Notes under the pieces: model-generated
What the model was told of the DNA's origin: nothing
The model's database searches: none
Seen by the model: only the letters and a program-made list of their open reading frames with translations
Position numbers and translations under genes: made by a program
NCBI RefSeq assembly: GCF_032337115.1
Contig: NZ_JAVXZY010000012.1
Location: forward strand, 1-64,000
Source: Roseateles_C aquae
GTDB taxonomy: Bacteria; Pseudomonadota; Gammaproteobacteria; Burkholderiales; Burkholderiaceae_C
Direction of reading: 5' to 3'
Length of the DNA stretch: 64,000 nucleotides
Shown: piece by piece, positions 42,353 to 51,264 of the stretch
Layout: each line of letters opens with the position of its first letter
Numbering within the stretch: position 1 is the stretch's first letter

Positions 42353-44686
42353 TCAATCGTCGGCATCTTCCAGCGGTGCCAGCAGCCGTTCGAGATCGGG
42401 CGCGCTGAACTTGTCGAGCCGCGTGCCGCTGTCGCTGCCCAGCACGCCCTCGGCCAGATCACGCTTCCTTTGCTGCAATTCCAGCATCCGCTCTTCGATG
42501 CTGCCCTGCACCAGCAGCTGATAGACAAAGACCGGTTTGTCCTGGCCGATCCGGTGGGCACGGGCGCTGGCCTGGGCCTGGACGGCCGGGTTCCACCAAG
42601 GGTCCAGATGCAGCACGGTATCGGCCGCGGTCAGGTTCAGGCCGACGCCGCCGGCCTTCAGGCTGGCCAGCAGCAGCGGGCATTGCAGGGCCTGGAACTG
42701 GCCGACGATCTCGCCGCGCCTGGCCGCCGGCGTATCGCCGCTGAGCAGCAGATGCGGCAGCTGCAAGGCCCGCAGTTCGGTGCTCAAAAGGCCCAGCATC
42801 TCGGTGAACTGCGAGAACACCAAGACCCGCCGGCCCTGGGCCAGCCAGTCGGGCAGGGTCTCGCGCAGCCAGTCCAGCTTGGCGCGTTCGACGCCCGGGG
42901 GCAGGCTCATGCCCTTGAGCAGATGCGGGTCGCAGCAGACCTGGCGCAGCTTGAGCATGGCGTCCAGCACGCTGATCAGCTGGCCGCCAAAGCCCTGGCG
43001 GGCCAGGATGCGGCGCACCTGATGGTCTGCCGCCACACGCACGCTTTCGTACAGCGATTTCTGCTGCCCCTGCAGGCTGACCCGCTTGATGATCTCGCTG
43101 CGCGGCGGCAGCTCGACGGCCACCTCGTCCTTCTTCCGGCGCAGGATGAAGGGGCGCACCCGCGCGGCCAGCAAGCGCGCCCGCGGCCCCTCGCCATTGA
43201 CCTCGATCGGTTTGCGCCAATGGCGGGCAAAGCTGCGCGCATCGCCCAGCAGCCCCGGCAGCAGAAAGTCGAACTGTGACCACAGCTCACCCAGATGGTT
43301 TTCCAGCGGCGTGCCCGTCATGGCCAGCCGGTGCCGGGCCTGCAGCCGGCGCAGCGCCCGGGCGGCGCGGGCATGGGCGTTCTTGACTGCCTGGGCCTCG
43401 TCGAGGATCAGCAGATGAAAGGGCTGGGCCATGAGCGCGCGCAGATCGCGCCAGACTAGGCCATAGCTGCACAGCAGCAGGTCGTGCTCGGCCATCTGCG
43501 GCCACAGCGCGGCGCGATCGGGGCCATGCAGCAGCAGCACGCGCAGGCCCGGCGCCACGCGGGCGGCCTCCTGCTGCCAGTTGAACAGCAGCGAGGTCGG
43601 CATGATGACCAGGGCCGGCCGGTCCAGCCGCCCGGCCAGCTTTTCCTGCCAGACATGGGCCAGCGCCTGCGCCGTCTTGCCCAGGCCCATCTCGTCGGCC
43701 AGGATGCCGCCCAGGCCCTGGGCGCGCAGGTATTGCAGCCAGGCCAGACCCTGCAGCTGGTAGGGCCGCAGTTGCAGGCCCAGCCCCGGAGGTTCGGCCA
43801 CCGGCGGTGGCGCGCCCACGGCGAGCAGGCGTTGGCCCAGCGCGCGCAGGCCGGCGTCGCCGGCGATCTGCCAGCGGCCGGGAGCCTCATCAAAGGCGGC
43901 CAGGCGGTCGGCATCCCAGTCGTTCAGCCGGATCGGGCCGCCGCGAGCCAGCGCGCTGCTGTTGCCCAGCAGATCGAGCAGCTGGCCCAGCAGGGTTTTC
44001 AGTGGCGCAGCCGGCGTGTGCAGGCGCCGACCGCCCGGCGCGCGCAGCCGGATCACGGCGGCCGGGTCGATCTCTTCCAGCAGATCGACGCGCAGCCAGC
44101 GCTTGTCGCGACGCAGCAGGTCGGCGATCAGCGGGGCCAGGTCGATCTTCTCGCCTTCGACCTCGATGCCCAGGCTGAGCAGCCAGGCACCCTGGCGCCG
44201 GGCCAGCGCGGTCGGGCTGAGTTGGCGGGCGGCGGCGGCCTCGTCGGGCGACAGATCCAGCGCCCAGGCATTGATGGCCTGGCTGTGGTGGGCAAAGCCG
44301 GACAGCAGGCGGATCTGCCAGCCCTCGGCCTCCAGCGCCGGGGCCTGTTCGTCGAGCAGATCGGCGAACTGGGCTTCCTGCACCAGCGTCCACAGGCTGC
44401 CGCTGGCGATCACCGGCGCCGGGTTTTGCCGCCACTGCAGCTGGGCCGGCTCGACCGGCTGGGCGCCCAAGGCGGCCAGCCTTTGCAGCAAGGCCGTGTG
44501 TGTGGCATCGCCGCGGCGCAGCGCCTGCTCGGGCAGGCCGCCGGCGGCCGGCAGGAACAAGCGCATCACCGTCAGCTGATCGCCGCGCGGCCCCAGCTTG
44601 CCGGCCGGACGCATGCCGAGCAGGCCATCGCCGCGGGCCCAGGTCTGCAGCTCGAGGATGGCCAGCGGTGGCAGGGGTGAAATCAT
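42353..44686 (-). CDS. SNF2-family DEAD/DEAH-box helicase-like ATPase
   Basis: The protein has 777 residues. An N-terminal region of about 310 residues has no clear motif. The SNF2 ATPase core follows with LRPYQLQGLAWLQYL, Walker A DEMGLGKTAQ (near 332), ILDEAQ (near 428) and TGTPLENHLGELWSQFDFL. The second lobe has LVFSQFTEML, LASLKAGGVGLNLTAAD and ARAHRIGQDKPV. Such bacterial proteins remodel nucleic-acid-protein complexes, for example in transcription recycling or repair. The start at 44686 is 33 bases from the divergent gene. Confidence 0.88.
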   Translation of the reverse strand: MISPLPPLAILELQTWARGDGLLGMRPAGKLGPRGDQLTVMRLFLPAAGGLPEQALRRGDATHTALLQRLAALGAQPVEPAQLQWRQNPAPVIASGSLWTLVQEAQFADLLDEQAPALEAEGWQIRLLSGFAHHSQAINAWALDLSPDEAAAARQLSPTALARRQGAWLLSLGIEVEGEKIDLAPLIADLLRRDKRWLRVDLLEEIDPAAVIRLRAPGGRRLHTPAAPLKTLLGQLLDLLGNSSALARGGPIRLNDWDADRLAAFDEAPGRWQIAGDAGLRALGQRLLAVGAPPPVAEPPGLGLQLRPYQLQGLAWLQYLRAQGLGGILADEMGLGKTAQALAHVWQEKLAGRLDRPALVIMPTSLLFNWQQEAARVAPGLRVLLLHGPDRAALWPQMAEHDLLLCSYGLVWRDLRALMAQPFHLLILDEAQAVKNAHARAARALRRLQARHRLAMTGTPLENHLGELWSQFDFLLPGLLGDARSFARHWRKPIEVNGEGPRARLLAARVRPFILRRKKDEVAVELPPRSEIIKRVSLQGQQKSLYESVRVAADHQVRRILARQGFGGQLISVLDAMLKLRQVCCDPHLLKGMSLPPGVERAKLDWLRETLPDWLAQGRRVLVFSQFTEMLGLLSTELRALQLPHLLLSGDTPAARRGEIVGQFQALQCPLLLASLKAGGVGLNLTAADTVLHLDPWWNPAVQAQASARAHRIGQDKPVFVYQLLVQGSIEERMLELQQRKRDLAEGVLGSDSGTRLDKFSAPDLERLLAPLEDADD

Positions 44687-44690
44687 GCCG

Positions 44691-44715
44691 GCATTGTTCC
44701 AGCTGGCGACAATGC
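44691..44715. promoter_or_regulatory. Inverted repeat across the 33-base divergent gap
   Basis: GCATTGT at 44691-44697 and ACAATGC at 44709-44715 are perfect inverted arms with 11 bases between, which include CCAGCTGG. It occupies most of the space between the divergent SNF2 and 421-residue protein starts, so a bound regulator would cover both start regions. Confidence 0.45.
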
Positions 44716-44719
44716 AGCG

Positions 44720-45985
44720 ATGAAGAAACTCGTGCGCCCGCTGTTCTGGACCTTGCTCCTGCTGCCCCTGGTCACCGTGCTGCTGGTCCTTGGCTTGGCG
44801 CTGCAGGGCGAGCCGGCGGCGCCGCTGGCCGGCAAGGCCGATGCCGAGCGGCTGCTGCAGATCAAGAGCCGGCTGGCCCGCCAGGACCCGCGCCAGCTGC
44901 CGCCCGGCGGCGTGCGCGTGGTGGCGCTGGAGCGCGCCGATCTGGAGCTGCTGATTGGCCAGGCGTTGGCGCATTTCCGCCCGGCCGGCGCTGCGCTGAC
45001 GATGCGCCCGCACGAGGCCAGTCTGGCAGCCAGCATCGCCCTGCGCCGCGATGGCAGCGGCCCCTGGCTGAATCTGCGCGCCGAGCTGCGGGAAACCGGC
45101 GGCTGGCCAGAGGTGCAGCGGCTGCGGCTGGGCCAGCTGCCGGTGCCGCGCTGGGTGGCCGTGTGGGCGCTGCGCGAGCTGGTGCAGCGGATGAGCGTGC
45201 AGGCCGAGGCCGATCTGGCCGTCGATCTGATCAAGCACATCGGCTTTGCGCCGCAGCAGCTCAGCCTCAGCTACGAGTGGCGGCAGGACAGCCTAGATCA
45301 GATGCTCAGCACGCTGTGGCCGCGCCGGGACGTGCCGCTGGCCGAGGCCTACAACGGCCATCTGGTGAGGCTCTGCCAGGCGCGCAAGCCGGGCGAAGCG
45401 GCTTCGCTGGCCGAGCTGCTGCCGGCGATGTTCGAGCTGGTACGGCAGCGCACAGCCGCCGGCGCCGAGCCCGGCCGCGAAAACCTGACGGCGCTGCTGA
45501 CACTGGCCCTGCATGCCAGCGGCCAGCACTGGAGCAAATTGCTGCCGGCGGCGCGGGCCTGGCCACGCGCGGCGCCGCTGCTGCTGACCTTGGACCAGCG
45601 CGACGATTTCGCGCAGCACTTCCTGATCTCGACCGTGCTCGCCATCGAAGGCGGCGGGCCGCTGGCCGATGCGATCGGTATCTACAAGGAAGTCGCCGAC
45701 TCGCACGGCGGCAGCGGCTTCTCCTTCAACGACATCGCGGCCGACCGCGCCGGCACGCAGTTGGGTTTGCTGGCAGCCAGCGATCCGCTGCGGCTGCAAA
45801 TGCTGCTGCTCAAACCCGGGCTGCGCGAGCTGGACTTCATGCCGGTGGTCGCCGACCTGCCCGAATTCCTCAGCGATGCCGATTTCAAGTCTCGCTATGG
45901 CGGCGTCGGTGGTCTGGGCTACCAGCAGATGCTGGCCAGCATCAACGCCCGGGTCGCGGCGCTGCCGTTCTACCGCGGGAACTGA
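44720..45985 (+). CDS. Membrane-anchored protein of unknown function
   Basis: The protein has 421 residues. One N-terminal helix (LFWTLLLLPLVTVLLVLGLAL) anchors a large periplasmic part. The C-terminal third has the striking stretch HFLISTVLAIEGGGPLADA, then GSGFSFNDIAADRAGTQLG, which looks conserved and catalytic or structural, but I cannot name the family. It is divergent from the SNF2 gene. Confidence 0.75.
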   Translation: MKKLVRPLFWTLLLLPLVTVLLVLGLALQGEPAAPLAGKADAERLLQIKSRLARQDPRQLPPGGVRVVALERADLELLIGQALAHFRPAGAALTMRPHEASLAASIALRRDGSGPWLNLRAELRETGGWPEVQRLRLGQLPVPRWVAVWALRELVQRMSVQAEADLAVDLIKHIGFAPQQLSLSYEWRQDSLDQMLSTLWPRRDVPLAEAYNGHLVRLCQARKPGEAASLAELLPAMFELVRQRTAAGAEPGRENLTALLTLALHASGQHWSKLLPAARAWPRAAPLLLTLDQRDDFAQHFLISTVLAIEGGGPLADAIGIYKEVADSHGGSGFSFNDIAADRAGTQLGLLAASDPLRLQMLLLKPGLRELDFMPVVADLPEFLSDADFKSRYGGVGGLGYQQMLASINARVAALPFYRGN

Positions 45986-46930
45986 TCAGCGCTGGCTCCA
46001 GATCACGCCGGCAATGATCAGCACCATGCCGATCACCGAGGCGCTGTCCGGGAATTCGCCGAACACCGGCATGGCCAGCAGTGCGGCCAGCACCGGCGCC
46101 AAGGCACCGCCGGTGGCCGCGCGTTGGGCGCCCAGCCGGGCGATGGCATAGGAATAGCTCAGCGTCGACACTAGGCCCACGCCCAGGCCCTGCAGGCCCA
46201 GATGCAGCCAGAACTGCGAGGCCGGCAGCGCCAGCAGGCCCAGCGGCGGATGCCAGATCAGCCAGGGCGCCAGCAGCAGCAACGAGACGCAGGAGATCAG
46301 TGCTGCCGCCTCGACCGGCGCGAGCTTCGCGGCCCGCAGTGCCAGCGTGTAGTTGGCCCACATCAGGCTGCCGAGCAGGAACAGCGCATAGCCCTGGGCC
46401 AGTTCACCCTCGCCGTGGTGCCAGGCCAGCAAGGTGGCCACGCCGCTGCCAATCATCAGCAGGGCCGGCCAGCGCGACAGCGCCTGGCGCCCTTGAGCGG
46501 CGGCGGCCAGCAGGGCGACGAAGAGTGGGATGGTGCCGGGGATCAGCGTGCTGCCGTCGACCACCGGCGCATGGCGCATGCCGGTGCCGGCGACCAGGAA
46601 GTAAGGCAGGCCAGCGCCGGCGACGATGCTCAGCCACAGGCGCAGCGGCAGCGCGGCAAAGCGCTCGCGGCGGCGCCACAGCACCGGCGCAAACACCAGG
46701 CCTGCCGGCAAGAAGCGGATCAGCGCCAGCTCGGCCGGCGCCAGATGGGCACGGGCCCCAGCGCGCAGCGAGATGAAGAAACCGGCCCAGATGGCCACGG
46801 TCAAGGCCAGCGCCAGACCGCCAAGCACGGCCGGGTTGGCGAACAGGCTCGGGTTCAGTGCCTGAGTGGGCAGCGCGGCGCCGGCCGGCAGTGGGGTGAG
46901 GGTCGTGGTGGGGCGCGCGGGGGCTGGCAT
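45986..46930 (-). CDS. EamA/DMT-superfamily transporter
   Basis: The protein has 314 residues with ten predicted transmembrane helices in two EamA repeats (LALTVAIWAGFFISLRAG at the start, GGALAPVLAALLAMPVFGE near the end). Members export amino acids or other small metabolites. It is divergent from an Lrp/AsnC regulator, a frequent layout for an amino-acid exporter and its controller. Confidence 0.88.
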   Translation of the reverse strand: MPAPARPTTTLTPLPAGAALPTQALNPSLFANPAVLGGLALALTVAIWAGFFISLRAGARAHLAPAELALIRFLPAGLVFAPVLWRRRERFAALPLRLWLSIVAGAGLPYFLVAGTGMRHAPVVDGSTLIPGTIPLFVALLAAAAQGRQALSRWPALLMIGSGVATLLAWHHGEGELAQGYALFLLGSLMWANYTLALRAAKLAPVEAAALISCVSLLLLAPWLIWHPPLGLLALPASQFWLHLGLQGLGVGLVSTLSYSYAIARLGAQRAATGGALAPVLAALLAMPVFGEFPDSASVIGMVLIIAGVIWSQR

Positions 46931-47097
46931 GGCGATTCAGGGTTACTACTAGGAAGCGGGAATTCTCGTCAGAGGGCAGCGGCTGAAATCATCAAGATCG
47001 CTGAGAAAACCGTTTGCCTGAGCCGATATTGATCAAACAATGGAAGAAAATTGGCGATTTCCACCTTTGACCCGTGATGGCATCCGGGCCGGCCACC

Positions 47098-47556
47098 ATG
47101 GACCGCATCGACATCCAACTCTTGGAACTGCTGCAACGCGAGGGCCGCCTGGGCGTCAGCGAGCTGGCGCAACGGGTGGCGCTGTCGGCCAGCCCCTGTG
47201 CGCGCCGGCTCAAACGGCTGGAGGACGAGGGCTTCATCAGCGGCTACCGCGCGGTGCTGGACCGCAAGCAGCTGCAGCTGGCGACCACGGTCTTCGTCAA
47301 TGTGCGGCTGATGCACCATCGCGAGGATGCGGTGCGCCTGTTCGAGGCGGCGATGCAAGCCATGGCCGAGGTGGTGGCCTGCCATGTGGTCTCCGGCGCC
47401 CACGACTACCTGCTTGAGGTGGTCGTCCGCGATCTGCCGGACTATGAGCAGATCGTTCGCAAGCTGCAGGCCCACCCGATGGTGCAGGACATCACCAGCA
47501 ACTTCGCCATCCGCTGCGTCAAGAGCGAGGCGCCGCTGCCGCTGAAGATGCTCTGA
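47098..47556 (+). CDS. Lrp/AsnC-family regulator
   Basis: The product is 152 residues from MDRIDIQLLELLQREGR. The helix-turn-helix has LGVSELAQRVALSASPCARRLKRLE; the C-terminal RAM ligand domain contains VACHVVSGAHDYLLEVVV. It probably senses an amino acid and controls the divergent EamA exporter across the 167-base gap. Two earlier starts (GTG 47074, ATG 47077) are open but add residues not typical of the family. Confidence 0.87.
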   Translation: MDRIDIQLLELLQREGRLGVSELAQRVALSASPCARRLKRLEDEGFISGYRAVLDRKQLQLATTVFVNVRLMHHREDAVRLFEAAMQAMAEVVACHVVSGAHDYLLEVVVRDLPDYEQIVRKLQAHPMVQDITSNFAIRCVKSEAPLPLKML

Positions 47557-47575
47557 GCGAGATGGTCATCGCTTG

Positions 47576-47588
47576 GGGTCAGGTCTTG
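47576..47588 (+). repeat. GGGTCAGGTCTTG motif, copy 5
   Basis: Exact copy within TTGGGGTCAGGTCTTGCC. On the minus strand it encodes the last AAG ACC and the TGA stop of the MerR gene, just as copy 1 does for the EthD-like gene. Confidence 0.6.
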
Positions 47589-47935
47589 CCGGGCGCGTTC
47601 AGCCGGGCCAGCATCTCGTCAACCCGCTGCAGCCGCAGCTGCTCCGCGGCCAGCCGCTCGGCGATCTGCGCGCGTTTGGCCTGCAAGGCGGCGATCAGAT
47701 CCGGGCAGTGATCGGGCGGCTGGCGTAGATGCGGCAGGGCCGCGCGGATTTCGTCCAGCGTGAAGCCGATCTCCTGGGCGCGGCGGATGAAGCCCAGCTC
47801 GACCAGGTTGTGGGCCTCGTATTCGCGGTAGTTGTTGGCGCCGCGGCGCGGCGGCGAGATCAGGCCGATGCGCTCGTAGTAGCGCAGCGTGTCGCGGCTG
47901 AGGCCGGCGCGGCGTTCGATCTCGGCAATGCGCAT
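47579..47935 (-). CDS. MerR-family transcriptional regulator
   Basis: The product is 118 residues from MRIAEIERRAGLSRDTLRYYERIGLI, the canonical MerR winged helix, followed by a dimerisation helix (about 75-110). No cysteine ligand pattern for metals is present, so it more likely senses an organic or redox cue. It is divergent from an alpha/beta hydrolase gene whose promoter has the MerR layout. A longer frame upstream overlaps the operator and is rejected. Confidence 0.85.
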   Translation of the reverse strand: MRIAEIERRAGLSRDTLRYYERIGLISPPRRGANNYREYEAHNLVELGFIRRAQEIGFTLDEIRAALPHLRQPPDHCPDLIAALQAKRAQIAERLAAEQLRLQRVDEMLARLNAPGKT

Positions 47936-47964
47936 GGCGGTGAGGCAGGGCGCGAAAAAAGCGC

Positions 47965-47995
47965 TTGACTGTGGAGTCGGCTCCACATCTTAAGC
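47965..47995 (+). promoter_or_regulatory. MerR-type promoter with dyad in a 19-base spacer
   Basis: TTGACT at 47965-47970 is followed by a 19-base spacer holding TGTGGAG-TCGG-CTCCACA (47970-47987, arms of 7), then a weak -10 near 47988-47995. Over-long spacers with a central dyad are the hallmark of promoters untwisted by MerR proteins. Confidence 0.75.
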
Positions 47996-48003
47996 TGGCC
48001 GAA

Positions 48004-48879
48004 ATGGACTGCACTCACATCAACGAGCCTCACGTGGAAGAACTCACCATCACCTGCGCCGATGGCCGCCCGCTGGCCGGCCGCTTCTTCAAGGGCAGCG
48101 CGACGCCCAGCCGCGGCCTCCTGCTGATCAGCCCGGCCACCGGCGTGCCGCAGCGCTTCTACACCGCCTTTGCGCGCCACTTTGCCCAGCGCGGCTGGGA
48201 TGTGCTGAGCTGGGATGTGCGCGGCATTGCCGCCTCGCGCCAGGGCCCCGCCGCGGCCGACGCGGCCCGGCTGCGCGACTGGGGCCAGCTCGATCTGGAG
48301 GCGGCGCTGCAGCACGCGCATCAGCGGCTCGGCTACGACTGGGCGCAGATCTGCCTGCTCGGCCACAGCTCGGGCGGCAATCTCAGCGGCCTGGCACCGT
48401 CGCTGGCGCGGCTGCCGCGGATGGCGCTGATCGCCAGCGGCACCTGCCACTGGCGGCTCTACCCCAAGGCGCAGTGGCCGCGCCTGTTGCTGGCCTGGGG
48501 CCTGGCGATGCCGCTGCTCTTGCGCCTGCTCGGCCATGTGCCAGGCTGGGCCGGCATCGGGCAAGACCTGCCCCCCGGCGTGGCGCGCGAATGGCGGCGC
48601 TGGAGCCTGATGCCTGGCTATCTGTTCAGCGAGCCGGGCCTGGACACGGCCGGCTATGCGGCCTTTCGCGGTGAGTTGCTGGCGCTGTCGGTCAGCGACG
48701 ACCGGGGTTTCGCGCCGCCGGCCACCGTACGCGATCTGCTCCATCGCTTCAGCGCCGCGCGCATCCAGCATCGCGAGTTGCAGCCTCGCGCCCATGGCCT
48801 GCGCCGCATCGGCCATTTCGGCTTCTTCCGCCAGCCGCAGCTGTGGCCGGAGCTGGAGGTCTGGCTGGCCGCTGGCTAA
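48004..48879 (+). CDS. Alpha/beta hydrolase
   Basis: The protein has 291 residues. The nucleophile elbow is GHSSGG (LLGHSSGGNLSG), with a possible acid in the C-terminal third and histidine in RRIGHFGFF. The ATG is only about 10 bases after the -10 region of the MerR-type promoter, so the mRNA may be nearly leaderless; a GTG at 48034 is an alternative start. A near copy of the repeated motif (48562-48574) encodes GQDLPP. Substrate unknown; regulation by the divergent MerR protein is likely. Confidence 0.8.
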   Translation: MDCTHINEPHVEELTITCADGRPLAGRFFKGSATPSRGLLLISPATGVPQRFYTAFARHFAQRGWDVLSWDVRGIAASRQGPAAADAARLRDWGQLDLEAALQHAHQRLGYDWAQICLLGHSSGGNLSGLAPSLARLPRMALIASGTCHWRLYPKAQWPRLLLAWGLAMPLLLRLLGHVPGWAGIGQDLPPGVAREWRRWSLMPGYLFSEPGLDTAGYAAFRGELLALSVSDDRGFAPPATVRDLLHRFSAARIQHRELQPRAHGLRRIGHFGFFRQPQLWPELEVWLAAG

Positions 48880-48888
48880 CTCATACGA

Positions 48889-50226
48889 TCAGTGCCTGCG
48901 GCCGAGCACGGCCAGCAGCAGCGCACCGATGGCCAACACCGCCACACCGACCAGCGCCCCGGCGCTGACATAGACCAGGCTGGCCCACAGCACATAGGCG
49001 CTGCAGCCGGCGAACAGCAGCGGCAGCAGCGGGTACAGCGGCACCTTGAAGGGCCGCGGCACGCTGGGCTCCCGCTGGCGCAGGCGCAGCAGGGCCAGGC
49101 CGCTGAGCGTCATGAAGAACCAGTAGACCGGCGACAGGTAGTCGACCATGGTCGAGAAGCCGTCGCGGGTGAAGGCGCCGAAGGCCACCAGGGCCAGCGC
49201 CACGCCGCTGGTCGCCAGCAGCGCCGCCAGCGGCGTGCCGCGGCGGGCGTCCCAGCGCGCCAAGTGCAGCTCGGCGGCCAGATCGCGCGCCGCGGCATAG
49301 GTGGTGCGCGGCGCGGCGATCAGCACTGCGTTCATCACCGACAGCGAGGTCAGCGTCACCAGGCCGACCATCAGCAGCTCGCCGGGCCGGCCGAAGGCCA
49401 GGCGCATCAGCGCTGCCGCCGGCGCCTCGCTGTTGGCCAGTCCGGCCAGGCCCAGCGCGCGCAGATAGGCCCAGTTGGCCAGCAGGTAGAGCGCCATCAC
49501 CAGGGCCAGGCCGCCGAGCAGCGCGCGCTGGATGCCGCGGCGCTCGTCGCGCACCTCAGCCGACAGCGTGGCCGCGTCGCTCCAGCCGCCATAGGCCAGG
49601 AACACAAAGACCATGGCCTGGCCCCAGTCCGGGCCAGCGCCGCGATCAAGACTGAGCGGCGTCTGCGGGGGCAGGTCTTGCCAGGCCAGGCTGGTGCCGC
49701 CCAGACCGAGCAGCAGCAGGGCGCTGATCACCACACCCATCAGGCCCAGCTGCGTGCCCAGGCCGACGCGCACGCCCAGCGCATTGAGCAGGGTCAGCAG
49801 CCCGATCAGCGCCGCCGCCAGCCAGGCATTGGCATGGCCGCCCAGCCAGGGCCGCAGGTCCAGCACCTGGGCCAGGTAGTCGGCGAAGACATAGGCCAGC
49901 AGCGCCATCGAGCCGGTGTGGATGACGGCAAAGCGCGACCAGGCGAACAGAAAGCCCAGGCGCTGGCCAAAAGCGCGGCGCAGGAAGTGGTAATCGCCGC
50001 CGGGATCGGGAAAGGCCGCCGCCAGCTCGGCAAAGCACAGCGCACCGATGAAGGACAGCAGGCCGCCCAGTGCCCAGGCCAGGTAGAGCTGGGTGTCGCT
50101 GGCCAGCGCCTCGGCCACCATCGGCGAGGTCTTGAAGATGCCGGCACCGACGACCATGCCCACGCACAGGGCCAGTGCATGGCGGGTGTCGAGCTGGCGT
50201 TCGGGGCGGGCGTTGGTGGGCTGCAT
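48889..50226 (-). CDS. APC-superfamily amino acid permease
   Basis: The protein has 445 residues with 12 transmembrane helices. The first contains VVGAGIFKTSPMVAEAL, the glycine-rich unwound helix that binds the substrate carboxylate. FPDPGGDYHFLRRAFG fits the LAT/CAT-like branch. It imports or exchanges amino acids. A variant of the repeated motif (49667-49680) encodes WQDLPP. Confidence 0.87.
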   Translation of the reverse strand: MQPTNARPERQLDTRHALALCVGMVVGAGIFKTSPMVAEALASDTQLYLAWALGGLLSFIGALCFAELAAAFPDPGGDYHFLRRAFGQRLGFLFAWSRFAVIHTGSMALLAYVFADYLAQVLDLRPWLGGHANAWLAAALIGLLTLLNALGVRVGLGTQLGLMGVVISALLLLGLGGTSLAWQDLPPQTPLSLDRGAGPDWGQAMVFVFLAYGGWSDAATLSAEVRDERRGIQRALLGGLALVMALYLLANWAYLRALGLAGLANSEAPAAALMRLAFGRPGELLMVGLVTLTSLSVMNAVLIAAPRTTYAAARDLAAELHLARWDARRGTPLAALLATSGVALALVAFGAFTRDGFSTMVDYLSPVYWFFMTLSGLALLRLRQREPSVPRPFKVPLYPLLPLLFAGCSAYVLWASLVYVSAGALVGVAVLAIGALLLAVLGRRH

Positions 50227-50235
50227 GCAAAGTGG

Positions 50236-51144
50236 CTAGGGTTTGGCTTGCGAAGCCGCCACGCCACGCAAGCGCTGTGCGTGGTAGGCCTCCAGCCGAT
50301 CGAGATAGCGGGCGCGCGTTTCCGGCGTCATCCAGCGATCAAAGCTCTGTCGAAGCGCGGCAACGCCTTTGGGGGTGCGCAGCAGCGCGTCGATCTTGAC
50401 GAGGGCCTGCCTGCCCCAGTCATTGCGCACGCAGGCGATCGCCGCGACCAGCGGCTCGCCGATACCCTGGATGGGGAGTGCAAGCAGCTCCTGCATCGTG
50501 CCGGACTGTTCGCGTTTGCGGCTCAGCGTTGAATCGAACTCGATCGTGTAGTCGGCCCGGCCGATCTGCACCATCTGCAGCAGGCGCTCGCCAAAGTCCC
50601 GCGGCGTGTAATAGCTCAGTGCCGACGGCGGGGCCTGGCTCAGCAGCGCGTCGAGCTTCGGGCCATAGCTGCGGCCTTCGATCAAGGCGCCGTGCCAGGA
50701 CGGTAGGCGCAAGAGCTGGGCCAGATCGACCTCGCCCTGCGCATTGCGCGGCAGCTCGCCGATACGGCTGCGGGGTGCAATCAGCTGCACCGGCGGATAG
50801 AGATTGGTGTCGAGAAAGTAGGCGATGGCCTCGCGTTCGGGGGTACGCAAGGCGACCAGAATGCAGGCCTTCTCAGCCGAGGCCATCAGCTTCCAGCGGC
50901 GCCGCACCGTGGCCACCAGCAGCTCGTGATGTTCCTCGGGCCAGTGCTGAATCAAGTAGTCGGTCAATGGCCGCAGCAGGTGTTTATCGGCATTGGCCTT
51001 TTGCTGGGCCTCATCCACATCGAACTCGGGCAGGAGCCAGAGCATGGGTTCGGCGAGCGGCTGTTGCGCCCGCGAAGGCACGGCGACCAGGAGCGCAAGA
51101 CCGGCGCCAGCCAGCAGGGCAGCAAGGTTGCGGGTGCGCATCAT
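50236..51144 (-). CDS. Periplasmic solute-binding-like protein (TIGR02285-type)
   Basis: The protein has 302 residues with a signal peptide (MRTRNLAALLAGAGLALLVAVPSRA). The mature part has a periplasmic-binding-protein layout with EHHELLVATVRRRWKLM and the hinge LSYYTPRDFGERLLQMV. It resembles the amino-acid-binding-like TIGR02285 family without a linked transporter. Two adjacent ATGs are possible. The frame upstream of 51144 is on the wrong side of the divergent molbindin gene and is rejected. Confidence 0.68.
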   Translation of the reverse strand: MMRTRNLAALLAGAGLALLVAVPSRAQQPLAEPMLWLLPEFDVDEAQQKANADKHLLRPLTDYLIQHWPEEHHELLVATVRRRWKLMASAEKACILVALRTPEREAIAYFLDTNLYPPVQLIAPRSRIGELPRNAQGEVDLAQLLRLPSWHGALIEGRSYGPKLDALLSQAPPSALSYYTPRDFGERLLQMVQIGRADYTIEFDSTLSRKREQSGTMQELLALPIQGIGEPLVAAIACVRNDWGRQALVKIDALLRTPKGVAALRQSFDRWMTPETRARYLDRLEAYHAQRLRGVAASQAKP

Positions 51145-51264
51145 GGGCACAAGGATACCGACTGATGCCATATGCGGCCCGTGCATGTGAAGCTGCACTT
51201 CCCTTCCTTCCGCGATGAAGGCGGCCTGCCTAAGCTGTGGCCCATCCCGAGCAAGGAGCCCTGC

